A stretch of 64,000 nt of DNA from Chondrus crispus. Lineage: Eukaryota > Rhodophyta > Florideophyceae > Gigartinales > Gigartinaceae. Shown here one piece after another: positions 40,978 through 52,322 of the stretch. The stretch spans positions 1-64,000 of the forward strand of contig NW_005179024.1 in assembly GCF_000350225.1 (NCBI RefSeq). Reading direction: 5' to 3'. The translations under genes and the position numbers were made by a program. The notes beneath the pieces were generated by a model that was not told the DNA's origin, did not search any database, and saw only the letters and a list, made by a program, of their open reading frames with translations. Every line of letters starts with the position of its first letter. Positions within the stretch are counted from its first letter, which is position 1.

Positions 40978-41620
40978 CCCCTTGCAGGACGCGTCTTGCG
41001 AGTAGCCCTCTCCAAAGTATCATTCTCCCACCCTTCCAAAACGCATCGTTCTCGCGCCCCTCCAGAACGCATCATGGGCGCACCCCTCTCGAACGTATCA
41101 TTCTCGCCCCTTGCAGGACGCGTCTTGCGAGTAGCCCTCTCCAAAGTATCATTCTCCCACCCTTCCAAAACGCATCGTTCTCGCGCCCCTCCAGAACGCA
41201 TCATGGGCGCACCCCTCTCGAACGTATCATTCTCGCACCCCTTCAGAACGCATCGTGGGCGCACCCGTCCCGAACGTATCATTCTTGCACCCTTCCGAAA
41301 TGCATTGTTCTCGCGCCCCTCTAGACCGCATCATGGGCGCACCCCTCCCGAACGCATCAATCTCGCACCCCCTTAGAACGCGTCGTGGGCGCACCCCTCT
41401 CGAACGTATCATTCTGGCATCCCTCTAAAACGAATGATGAGCGCACCCCTATAGAACACATCACGAGCGCACCCCTCTCTAACGTAGCATTCTGGCACCC
41501 CTTCCAACGCATCATTCTCGCACCCCCTCAGCTCGCATCCTAGACGCACCTCTCCAGAACGCATCGTGCGCGCATCCCTCCCCAACGAATCTCTGACACA
41601 CCCGTCCAAAATGCGTCGTT
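40978..41620 (+). repeat. Minisatellite of AACGCATC...GCGCACCCCTC units
   Basis: Units of roughly 30 bp carrying AACG(C/T)ATCATTCTCGCACCC or AACGCATCATGGGCGCACCC, repeated more than 15 times. The first ~127 bp (CCCTTGCAGGACGCGTCTTG onward) are duplicated exactly, at 40978 and 41105. Later units are increasingly diverged. Confidence 0.85.
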
Positions 41621-41799
41621 GAGGCAACGATCATCGAAACCGGCATACGGCGCTTTTCAATTTCGCGCAGTAAATAACTTAGAAAGCTTTGATGTTCAGG
41701 ACATAAATTACGCCGCCTTATTGTGTAACTCGTACATGCGCACTGCGACGCCGTCAGTGCAGTATAAGGCCCTGCCACTAAATCTGCCTGCTGTAATTG

Positions 41800-42595
41800 C
41801 CCCACCCAGCACGATACGTTTTGGGCATCTGACAATCTTGCCAGACGAGGGACACGGTACGTTATAAAATATGAAGTTAATAATATTGCTCATGCGCCTC
41901 TAATCGCACACGGCAAAAACTAAATTTTGCGCACTGACATTTTATTGGCTGTGCGCCGCCGTCGGCAAAATTTTAGTCAGAAATTCCCAACAGCAATGTT
42001 GCCAATACAGCGCGTATGGGGGTGCCGCCGTGTAAATCGGCCTAAAACGTATCGTCCCACCAGAAAAATGTCGCCGTTAAAACCGCCCGGCACGATACGT
42101 TTTGGGCCATATACCGTAGACAGTACCAAAATCGCACATACGTCGAATCAGGCCTGGACGATACGTTTTTTGTCATTACGTATCGATCCTGACATGTGCC
42201 AAAAACGTATCGTCCCGCGGGAACTGACGCCAGAACTAAACATAGGAAATATCCCCTAATCCCTAATCCCCTAAATCCCTAAACCCCTAAACCCCTAATC
42301 CCCTAAACCCCTAAACCCCTAACCCCTAATCCCTAATGCCCAAAACGTATTGTCCTGCGGGAACTGACCACGGAACTACACATAGAACATTAAATTGCGA
42401 CGCCTTATTGCGTAGTTCGTACGTGCGCATTGAGACGCAGTGGGTCTAATATGAGGCCCTGCCACTAAATCTGCCTGCTGTAATATGGCCAACAGCACGA
42501 TACGTTTTGGGCATCTGACAAGCTTGCCAGACGCCGGACACGGTACGTGATAAAATATGAAGTTAAAAATATTGCCTGTGCGCAGCGCCTATAAG
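41800..42595 (+). repeat. Diverged copy of the 552-bp satellite with TAATCCC insertion
   Basis: Shares GCACGATACGTTTTGGGCAT, GACACGGTACGT and many other words with the 47.7-49.4 kb satellite units. 42255-42345 is a CCTAATCCC/CCCTAAACCC tract inserted in the unit. Contains several GATACGTTTT/AAAACGTATC words in both orientations. Confidence 0.8.
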
Positions 42596-42608
42596 ATTTA
42601 CAAATGCT

Positions 42609-42913
42609 GTATGGGTGGCCAGCCATACTGGAACTAGATTAATTTTTGTTAATTTTTTAGACGTTGATTCTAGTATGGGTGGCCAGCTATACAGCTTTTG
42701 TAGATCTTGTCGCTCGACAAACACGGAATGTAGTACACGTGTGGACCCAAATGCAATGTCTTACACGTGTGGACCACTTGTAAGACATTGCATTGTCGCC
42801 GCTGTCGCGCGACAAGATCTACAAATGCTGTATGGGTGGCCAGCCATACTAGAAATATGTTATTTTTGGGGATTATTTTTGAGGTTGATTCTTGTACTGG
42901 TGGGCAGCCATAC
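42609..42913. promoter_or_regulatory. Four GTATG-N10-CATAC-type dyads in two 64-bp pairs
   Basis: Starts at 42609, 42673, 42830 and 42894. Within each pair the spacing is exactly 64 bp. Typical site: GTATGGGTGGCCAGCCATAC. The four sites also frame a larger ~180-bp palindrome (TTGTAGATCTTGTCGC ... GCGACAAGATCTACAA). Same outer arms and spacing as the 34-kb array, with a different inner sequence. Confidence 0.8.
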
Positions 42914-43789
42914 TGCAACAAAATGTCGACATTTTCTATTTATTTACAATTTTCTTTTCAATTACGAAATATGTTTGCATTCTCTTTTTCAATTTCGAAA
43001 TGCAACAAATAATTATAAGTAAATATAATTCTAAGTAAATATTTATATCAATTTTCATCACAAAGTAAGAATTGTTGCGAATAAACACGAGGTATAAGAT
43101 GCAGTACTTTCTTTTCAAGATTTACGGGGGCAGTAAGAGTAGGTGAGTGCATTAGTGCCTGCAACTCATACCAACTATTTGGTTCCGTGGTCTAACTAGT
43201 CATCTTACTGCCATTGGTCTAATTGTTTGAGAAAATTAACGGTGGCACGATAGTGACTAAGTAACCGTCACCTCCTTTACAATTCCATAATGCCTAGCTG
43301 GACAGTGAATGGAGTGCATACCACCGATTGCAGAAATGGTTGGATAAACCTCTCTGTCTCTCCATCTGTCTCTCTCTCTGTCTCTCTATGTGTATATCCA
43401 TCTCTCTATACGTCTGTCCAATTTTTTATGTATGTGACCACCTATCTATGTGTGTGTCCATCTATCTATATTTGTGTCCATCTCTCTTCCTTTGTCTCCC
43501 TCTCTCTCTCTATTCCTCCCTCTCCGCCTCTCTGTCTGCATCTCCTCTTCCCTCTATCGCTTTATGTAAACAAGTATTTTTAATAAGTTTTTTGGGGTTT
43601 CCTTCCCTATACTCTATACAGTTGTCCCATTTTCTCTGCAGTATTCGTGACGGTGCGTTGTTGTCGTACGAGAGCGACGCTTTTTCAGTGACGCGGGCGG
43701 ACACGAATTGTCGGCACTTACAAATACTTGTTTGTCTATGAGAGGTGGACGTTGAAAAAGGTGGTTGTGAAGTGGGTTGCGTCCTGTGA

Positions 43790-44170
43790 TCAGCGAGGAG
43801 CTGTGATCAGTGGCCACTGATCACAGGCCGGCAGGGGGTGTCGTACGACATCGTCATTGCTGTATAAAATTTGGAAAGTTTTGGTGCAAATTTTGAGAGT
43901 TAGGACTTGTCATCAGTGGGGTGCTGTGATCAGTGGCTACTGACCACAGGCCGGCAAGGGGTGTCATACGACACCGTCATTGCTGTAAAAAATTTGCGTA
44001 CTTCTCGAAACACACTTGTCTTCATGACCCTGCTGCATATTTGCATCATTTTGAACAAACGTATACGTGTCCCTGCGGTACTTTTGGCGTATTTTAATTA
44101 GTTCTAACTCTCCTTTGGCGTCGTGTGATCAGCCGCCGCTGATCACATGCCTGGGAGGGGTCCCGTACGA
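43790..44170. repeat. TGATCAGTGG/CCACTGATCA palindrome family, cluster 1
   Basis: Three units near 43805, 43925 and 44130, each a 20-bp palindrome or a variant of it. Each is followed by GGCCGGCAGGGGGTGTCGTACGAC or a diverged form, the last part again palindromic (GTCGTACGAC), then GTCATTGCTGTA(T)AAAATTTG. Further clusters occur at 55.0-55.45, 60.3-60.48, 62.96-63.05 and 63.6-64.0 kb. Confidence 0.85.
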
Positions 44171-44696
44171 CACTAGGTATCATTTCCCACCAAAATTTAT
44201 AATCAGAATTCTTCAATACCCATACTACTGTGTGTTTGCAGTGCACCGATCACTTGGACCGATCACTTGGAACTGATCACTGATCACTGAACACACGCAC
44301 ACACATACACACACACGCTCAAACGCACACACCAACACACACCTTCGTACGACTATATCCTCTTTCCTTGTTCCAAATCTGAGCATCGTGCATCCCTTTT
44401 TCGTTTCCCTCACCATACACCCACTCTCCTTGTCAACTACCACAAACGACGGGCGCCGAGTAATATCCGACTGCCAGGGGTATTTTGGCGACCGCCTTTC
44501 CAAACTTTTATCTTTTGCAATTCCGTTCCTTTCTTCCCGTTTCACCCGTCCATTTACGAGCGGTCTTAGTCTTGAAATAATTGTGTTTGTGGCTCGGCCT
44601 CTTCTTAGCGAATTTGCGTATTTGCTTTTCGAGTGCTCTCGCTCGCTGCACAAAAAGTCCTGCACTACGAGCGCCGCCGTCTCCAGAGTCCAAAAT

Positions 44697-47600
44697 ATGG
44701 CAGCAGACGGAGACTACACGTTTAAGGAATTAGGAAAGACGTCAAGATTCGTCCTGCACTCGTATCAAGTGCTCGACCTTGGAGACATGAAAATCCCGGC
44801 AAGGAAATATCATTGAAAGACTACATGGCGTGGGTGTTGTCTTCACATTTCTCCGCACAGACGACCCCACGGCCCATTCAAGTACTGCTTCAGTCTTTGT
44901 CTGGAAACGTCCTGCTGTATACTCATACGAAAGAGTCATGTACGGACATGCTGGATTCGCGATCTAATGCGAGATCGTTTCGCGTGTGTAAGAGCACGTT
45001 TGCGACAAGAGGAACTGATGGACGTGTTCGTGCTCTTATCGAGCATGTCCTGACTTCACACCTTCCTATGACAGTTATGGCGTTGATCTGCCCTTCATTC
45101 ACGTTCATCGGAGAGAGCAAGACTCGTCGCAAGTCAAGTCCTTTCCCGAATACTGAAGCAACCCCCTTTCAACAGCTGCTACAAGTCTCAGCCGTGCTCA
45201 AGCTCATGGAAATTGTCAATAGCAGCAGGCCGAGTAAATGACGACGTCTGAACTCAACGCCGGATGAGGCTGTCAAAGTTCTCTCTGTGCAAGGTCTAAC
45301 CGATTTGCGTGACCCACTTCCGCAGAAGATCGGCCACATCATCGAGACTGTTGTCGGTGCTTGGAATTGCTTTGCAGAGTACCTCGGATTTCAAAGCTTG
45401 GAAAGGATGAGTGCACCCTACTTGAGATTGGTATCTCCCTTGGCGCAGTTTGAAGTGATTCCAACCCGAGAAGAACGGTTTGCACAACTGTCTACGCTGG
45501 TCAAGTTTGTCGAAGACATGCCGGCAACAAACGATCGAACGAAGACTTTTACCGATGCCTTCGATCGGCCTGCAATCGTTGACAGCAACCTTCGCAAGTT
45601 TGTGGGAGACTTTTTTCAAGATTTGGAACGCGCGTTATTGCCAAGTGATCTCTACTCTGCTAAAGAAGTCAAAGAAATGTTCTTTCTGACCAAGTACGTT
45701 CGACGCAGGAACATCCTCCCCCAGAGATTCCGATCCTACTGTGCAGCATTGGTGAGACAGGTCAAATCCTATACGAGTGAAATCGCTCCCTCAGCGGCTC
45801 TTCCCAGTGATCCTGTTCCTCCTCCTTCGCCAGGTGCAACGACGAATCTGGCTTCTGCTTCTAGTCAGATCGTATGTGCACGGCACGTTCTTCAGGTGGT
45901 TGGGGAGGCTGAATCCACTTCAACTGCGTCGAATGAAGCCTCTCTGGAAGCTTTGAATGAGGGAGAGGACGTGCACAACGAGCGGATCGTTTTCTCTGAG
46001 ATGAGGAAAGCAGCCGTGAGGATGTACAACTGCGACTTTGAATATTTCATTGAAGCGTACGATGCCCTGACCGAAGACGAAGAGCTGCATGGAAAAGGTC
46101 AGCTTGTCCTGACGGATCCTTCTTCAATGTCCCAAGGGACAGGGGCCGCAGCCATGTTGATTACGATGAAATCCAGAAAGAACAGTATGAGTCTTTCGTT
46201 AACTGCGTCGACGAGATGCTTCGTCCAGGAGGGCATGCGCTGATATTCTGCCCCGCTCAGCAATTCACTATATGGAGAGAAGCATTCACCGCCCATCCTA
46301 CGACGTCTGGAGACTCATCATCATCGTCTCAAGCAAGCCAGCCCACATTTTGGGTTGCGTCCACTCCGCTGTACTGCATATACCATCCATCTGTATGCAA
46401 TGGGTTCCCTGGACGCGCGACGTTTGCGCTGTCCAACATGGCAGAAGTGGTCATCCATGCGATGAAGAAGGGTCCACAGTTCAAGGAAGAGAGGCTCAAG
46501 GTGAACTACAAGTGTTTCAACTACGTTCCCTCCGAGTACCCTGCGACTCGCAATGTCATTAACAATGTCATGGGCCTCGTTCCGGGAGAACGGCACATGG
46601 TCAAGATCGGAGATTCCTCTCGCATGCTAAGGCCAGAGCAGAAATGCGTGTACCTTTTGAAAGAGCTCATCTGTCGTTTCTCCCAGGCAGGAGACATTGT
46701 TGTGGACCCGTTTGCCGGAACCTTTTCAACGGCTATCGCATGTTTCAAACTGGACAAGGATAATGAAGCAAGGAGATTTATTGGTTGCGAAAAAGAAGCT
46801 GTGTGCTTCGAGCACGGCAAGAAGAGGGTGATTGAGAGCTACGTGGGGGCTATTGTGAACAAGCTGGTGGACGTAGGTCAGGTCATGACGGACGACGACA
46901 TCCATGGTGCAGCTCTGTATGTGCACAACAGGAATCGAAATAGAAGAAGCAGGAATGGGAAGTGGGCACCTCCGTCGGGCCTACCTCCCTACCAGACTTT
47001 TCCAGATCACATTCTAGCCTATCTTTCAACGGCCTGAGAAAGCCCTGAGTTGATTCAGAAATGTCGTAATGTTCCGCTCAACGCTTGGAAACGCGAACTA
47101 CAAGGTCGTTTTCATCAGACAGACGTCCACACCCTCCGAGCGATAGAGGCAGTTTAATTCGGCGTAGCGTTGGCGCCCTCTTCTGTTCGGCATCCGAAGG
47201 CGAGACTCGGGCTTTTTGCTACAAGAACATTCGACGTTGACGACGACATCTGCCTCTACTAGGGCACGTTGGCCTATCATGACCTTATTCCGTCTAAATC
47301 GAAGAACAAGCCATACGGAGAAGGGCTTATGGGAGTAGACCGCGAACGCTTCATGACCTATGCCATGCTGGTGCCAACGCAGGGACGAGTTTTTCAGAAT
47401 GTGACGGACCTTATCGATGGACAAAAGGCCATTTCAATCGTCCCTTCCAGATTTTGCGTCGGGGCTTTCATCAACGACCACCGCTACCACCCAGATGATA
47501 AGGATCACAAAGATTTTGTTGACGGTCGTCTCGCCAATCCGAGAAACGTCAACGTTGGATATGATCTGTCGGTGTCAAAAGTGACCTCGACGTCTGCGTT

Positions 47601-47704
47601 GCAGAAAGACACGCTGATACGCGTCAAAGCATTGAGGCTTATCAATCCTGGAGATGGAAATGTTCGCCGACTACATTAGAGATATCTTCATAGAGTACCC
47701 CTAA
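44697..47704 (+). pseudogene. Degenerate second copy of the methyltransferase-SET gene
   Basis: Homologous from the N-terminal region to the SET end. Lesions seen: frameshift near 44800, TGA 45239-45241, a frameshift near 46110-46120 that falls inside motif IV (DP then FNVPRDRG in another frame, DPPY lost), TGA 47035, TAA 47155, TAG 47260 inside the SET domain (between DICLY and GTLAYHDL), and a frameshift near 47652. Recognisable parts: GGHALIFCPAQQF, DIVVDPFAGTFST, FATRTFDVDDDICLY, GAFINDHRYHPDD, INPGD and MFADY. It ends at TAA 47702-47704. Conservation across the copy, including the stretch equivalent to the first copy's TAA, confirms this as one protein family with an N-terminal region, methyltransferase and SET in that order. 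Confidence 0.85.
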
Positions 47705-47705
47705 T

Positions 47706-49404
47706 ATGGCCCCCAGCACGATACGTTCTGGGCATCTGACAAGCTTCCCAGACGCCAGACACGGTACGTGACAAAATATGAAGTTAAAAATATTGCCTGT
47801 GCGCCGCGCCTATAATCGCACAGGCCAAAAATTAAATTTTGCGCACTGATATTTCATTGCTTGTGCGCCGCCGTCGGCAAAATTTGGGCCGGAAACGGGC
47901 AACAGCAATGTGGCGAATCCAGCGCGTATGAGAATGCCGCCGTGTAAATCGGCCTAAAAAGGTATCGTCCCACCGGAAAATTGGCGCCTTCAAAATCACC
48001 CAGAACGATACGTTTTGAGCCATATACCGTAGTCAGTACCGAAATCCCACATACGACGATTGAAGCCCGGACGATACGTTTTTTGTCATTACGTATCGAT
48101 CCTGACATATGCCCAAAACGTATTGTCCTGCGGGAACTGACGACGGAACTACACATAGAACATTAAATTGCGACGCCTTATTGCGTAGTTCGTACGTGCG
48201 CATTGGGACGCAGTGCGTCTAATATGAAGCCCTGCCACTAAATCTGCCTGCTGTAATATGGCCAACAGCACGATATGTTTTGGGCATCTGACAAGCTTGC
48301 CCGACGCCGGCCACGCTACGTGACAAAATATGAAGTTAAAAATATTGCCTGTGCGCCGCGCCTATAATCGCACAGGCCAAAAATTAAATTTTGCGCACTG
48401 ATATTTCATTGCTTGTGCGCCGCCGTCGGCAAAATTTGGGCCGGAAACGGGCAACAGCAATGTGGCGAATCCAGCGCGTATGAGAATGCCGCCGTGTAAA
48501 TCGGCCTAAAAAGGTATCGTCCCACCGGAAAATTGGCGCCTTCAAAATCACCCAGAACGATACGTTTTGAGCCATATACCGTAGTCAGTACCGAAATCCC
48601 ACATACGACGATTGAAGCCCGGACGATACGTTTTTTGTCATTACGTATCGATCCTGACATATGCCCAAAACGTATTGTCCTGCGGGAACTGACGACGGAA
48701 CTACACATAGAACATTAAATTGCGACGCCTTATTGCGTAGTTCGTACGTGCGCATTGAGACGCAGTGGGTCTAATATGAGGCCCTGCCACTAAATCTGCC
48801 TGCTGTAATATGGCCAACAGCACGATATGTTTTGGGCATCTGACAAGCTTGCCCGACGCCGGCCACGCTACGTGACAAAATATGAAGTTAAAAATATTGC
48901 CTGTGCGCCGCGCCTATAATCGCACAGGCCAAAAATTAAATTTTGCGCACTGATATTTCATTGCTTGTGCGCCGCCGTCGGCAAAATTTGGGCCGGAAAC
49001 GGGCAACAGCAATGTGGCGAATCCAGCGCGTATGAGAATGCCGCCGTGTAAATCGGCCTAAAAAGGTATCGTCCCACCGGAAAATTGGCGCCTTCAAAAT
49101 CACCCAGAACGATACGTTTTGAGCCATATACCGTAGTCAGTACCGAAATCCCACATACGACGATTGAAGCCCGGACGATACGTTTTTTGTCATTACGTAT
49201 CGATCCTGACATATGCCCAAAACGTATTGTCCTGCGGGAACTGACCACGGAACTACACATAGAACATTAAATTGCGACGCCTTATTGCGTAGTTCGTACG
49301 TGCGCATTGAGACGCAGTGGGTCTAATATGAGGCCCTGCCACTAAATCTGCCTGCTGTAATATGGCCAACAGCACGATACGTTTTGGGCATCTGACAAGC
49401 TTGT
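47706..49404 (+). repeat. 552-bp satellite, three copies
   Basis: The word ATGGCC(C/A)(C/A)CAGCACGATA recurs at about 47705, 48257, 48809 and 49361, exactly 552 bp apart. Copies 2 and 3 are nearly identical. The array begins one base after the stop of the dead SET copy. Each unit contains several GATACGTTTT and AAAACGTAT(C/T) words in opposite orientations. Confidence 0.95.
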
Positions 49405-49440
49405 CAGACGCCAGACACGGTATACTGTGTCCGGCGTCTG
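49405..49440. repeat. Imperfect 36-bp palindrome at the satellite end
   Basis: CAGACGCCAGACACGGTA followed by TACTGTGTCCGGCGTCTG, arms differing at two positions. The satellite meets an inverted version of its own end here. Confidence 0.8.
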
Positions 49441-49921
49441 CACCGGAAGGTCAGATTTATGATAAATTTAATGAAAGCAATGATGTTGCTATTTTTGGGG
49501 GCAAAAAATGCTTGATTTTTGCCAGCAATGAACGGTGGCCCGTGGGTCATTGGTTCGCGGGCAGCCATATTTTGCCAGCTTTTTTGGCGGTTCCCATTCA
49601 GCACGGGGATGAGGGGCGTTTCTGGTTCCGGCCAGTGACTGGACCAGGATTTTTGCTGGAATATCATAGTTGTAACGGAAATGTTTTTTGATACGTCGAT
49701 GTGGCAAAGTGATGTGCTATTCTGCTGCCTACCAAACCAGCGCTTGCCCGTGATGTCTTTAACCTTTACGTGCTCGTACCAGAATAAGCTCATGCCTAAC
49801 CCACGCTAGTACCAGAGGCGTGCTTCGAGCTTTTCACGTTCTCACAACTGATTGAGTCCTCTCCCCATCATTTTTCCTTTGCTTCCCGACTTTGCGCATC
49901 CTGTGTTTTTACTGAGGCTCA
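49441..49921. other. Intergenic, nothing recognised
   Basis: Leader side of the following broken gene. No coding frame with domain content; some resemblance in wording (CAGCCATA, TTTTGCCAGC) to the palindromic arrays, not strong enough to call. Confidence 0.4.
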
Positions 49922-52229
49922 ATGACCCCGCGAAAAAGGTCTTGGAAGAAGGCAGGGCGTGCTCATTCGCGTTCTGCAGCCATGAAACCCGCTGCCTCAG
50001 GCAATCAGCGAGGCCGCTTGTCTCAGCAGAAGGGACCTCTGACATCTCGGAAGTCTAACAGCCAAGCGCCTGGGGCTCAGGTCCCCGCGGAATGCCGGTC
50101 ATCTCCTCGTGTTGCGGCCAAAGCTACTCCCGCAGCGGCTGGGCAGGAATCCCGGCGGGTTTCAAGCAATACAGTCAGGACACCCCAGGGCAGTCCGCCA
50201 TCTGACACGTGCTCGCTTCCCGTTCGAAGTCAGGGAAGTGGTCCGTCTGATGCAGCACCTCGGCGTGCGGGCAAGCGCAAGCGCGGCATCGGTTCGTCTC
50301 CGGGTGAAGACTTTTCTCTTTTGTTCGGGGATGGAGATCAAGTCGAGGAAGATGAACACCAAGAACGCAAACGGGCGAACCGTCAGTTGTTCGAGCTCCA
50401 TGGACGCCTGCGAGAGGAGGACGTCGACGAGAGTGTGCAGGCTAGTGCAGCAGAGATGGACAGGGTCACCGAAACTCAAGTTGTGGAAGACGTCGTCGTT
50501 CCCACGCGTCGTGAGTGCATGGCGGGTTCCTTGCCGAGTCAGCCACGGGGCCCCCAATTGGTTCGAGCACTTGAAGAAGACTCTAACCACGGAGTACTTC
50601 GAGTCATGCGGGAACTGCATGCTCGTTTGGAGAAGCAGCTCGCCATTGAAAAAAAGGAATTCTGGGTGTAATCAAGGCTGTACCTTCTCGTGACTCAACC
50701 TTAGAGCGGACGTTATCACGCTGCCAGGACGCTGTCAACATTGTTCTTCTGAGTTCCGCCCTGCCGAAGACAGGAAAAGCAGCCGAGAAGGCCTCTTTAA
50801 TCGACCTCCTTAGGCCTTTGAAGGACATCTTTGCAGGGAAATTCATGTGCATTATCTTCACAAGAGCGTTGATAAATTGCACCACGAGAGTTCTTTCTCA
50901 GAGAAAGGAAGCGAGTGAGTCGTTAGAGGGTGTGAGTCGTGACACACAATTTTCCAAGCTCCAATTGGATGTCAATAGTTGCAAAGTGTTGGGTTCGGAC
51001 TTTTACTTGTCGAGGTCCTTTTGTGGAAAAGGGACCTAAGCGAGGAGAAAACCGAAGAGCTGCTGGGTACGAAGCAAGGTCGTCAGTATCTGGTCCTACG
51101 AAAGGCTTGGGGGAAGAGCTTGATTGCAAATGCAATGAAAACCCCGAGTAATGGGACGAAATTACTAGACATGGTACACCCCAACATCCGCGGGAAGCTG
51201 AAGACCGCTGATAAACCTTTTTGGCGGCGGCCGGGCTACATAAGGATGAGCACAGTCGAGTCTTTCTTCAACGAAGAATTTGCTTCAACGGCCATCAAGA
51301 AGGCCCGGCGTGTGGCTCGGCGTCGAAACGATAAGATGAGGGGAGATGAACCATTCGGAATCATCAAGGACGAGGACATTAGAATTGAGATCGTTCGCCG
51401 CGTTTTTAAGATGGGTAATCAGTTTCTAAACAAGTCCAGGGAGCTTGGGCGGAAGTCCTTCTCTCAAAACTTCTCATATGTTTTTCAAAGTGAAGTGGGA
51501 GTCTCATTCAAGTATGAGAATCCGCCCCACCCGAACATGAAACTTCAAGATATCCCGGACGGAACCTGTGGTAGTGCTATGAACTCGGTCGCTGAGGTGA
51601 ACCCCCTGAATTTGATAGCATGGAAGAAGCTGATTTCTGAAAGCGATCCCTTCATATTTATCACTACGTATGATGTTGAGACGAAAGACAAGGATGGAAA
51701 GAAGGAGACTCGAAAAATTGTTATCTGACTAAATGCCATGCACGTCGCCTTGAAGTTCTTGGTGGCTTTTACCAGGTATGGCAGTGATGAAGACCTCTAT
51801 TCAATATCCAAGGAATCCTTTCGTGTGATTTACATGACTGCTGTCCTGTTCCGGGAGGTCATGCTGATGAAGGTGATCGAGGCGAGGGGTGCATTTTCTC
51901 GAAACGAGCAGATATTGCATGAAGTGGATGGCCAGGATCAGCACAATGAATCATGGCGGTCGCGACTGAGATCGCTCTACTCAGATCTTTTGACTGAAGG
52001 ACAAGGAGAAAAGCGGGGTGATCTTCCACAGCAACTGTCCAGTATTTTGAAGGAGAAGCTAGTGATGTCCGTGGATATGTACAACTCCGTGCACGATCCC
52101 CCGGTCCGTTCAGGTTCACATCACGAGGATAATGATGATCTGAGCGTGGTGGATGGTGAGGATGAAATCCAGGCGGATCAAGTCGAAGACGATGAGAATG
52201 TGGTCATGGTCCACGACTTCGATTTATGA
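49922..52229 (+). pseudogene. Large unknown gene spread over three frames (two -1 shifts, one TGA)
   Basis: Frame A (49922-50671) starts with ATG and encodes a basic N-terminus, an NLS-like RAGKRKRG and a Glu-rich helical region. Coding continues in the -1 frame from a GAAAAAAAGG run (about 50650) through 51039 (VPSRDSTLERTLSRCQDAV..., FMCIIFTRALINCTTRV). It then shifts -1 again near 50995-51030 into a frame running to 52229, broken by TGA 51726-51728. That last part is globular (STVESFFNEEFASTAIKKA, SFSQNFSYVFQSEVGVSF) and ends in an acidic tail (DDDLSVVDGEDEIQ). The first shift sits on a perfect A-AAA-AAG slippery heptamer in the right phase. No domain recognised. Decay, indel errors or programmed shifting are all possible. 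Confidence 0.5.
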
Positions 52230-52322
52230 GGGGTCGTATTTGATGTGATAGTGAAACTTCTTAGTTCACCAAAGTGATAAATGAGTAAAGCGGGAGACTG
52301 GTGTAGCATGAATGAATTGAGC

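Larger units (their letters stand above)
42597..44440 (+). repeat. Left long inverted-repeat block
   Basis: 42597-43870 is the inverted counterpart of 60330-62098, and 43590-44440 is the inverted counterpart of 63057-63860. Shared landmarks include the 64-bp-spaced dyads, a degenerate CTCTCTGTCT/TCCATCTATCTA microsatellite (43340-43560), the word CCTTCCCTATACTCTATAC, TGATCAGTGGCCACTGATCA palindromes and a CA-repeat (44285-44340). It directly precedes the dead methyltransferase-SET copy. Confidence 0.85.

Noticed and set aside
43290-43741. Frames with repeated Ser-Val-Ser/Leu-Cys motifs, and their mirror at 61.06-61.48 kb
   Set aside because: Translation of a TCTCTG/TCTATC microsatellite inside the inverted repeats. 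The similarity between the two is due to the repeat.
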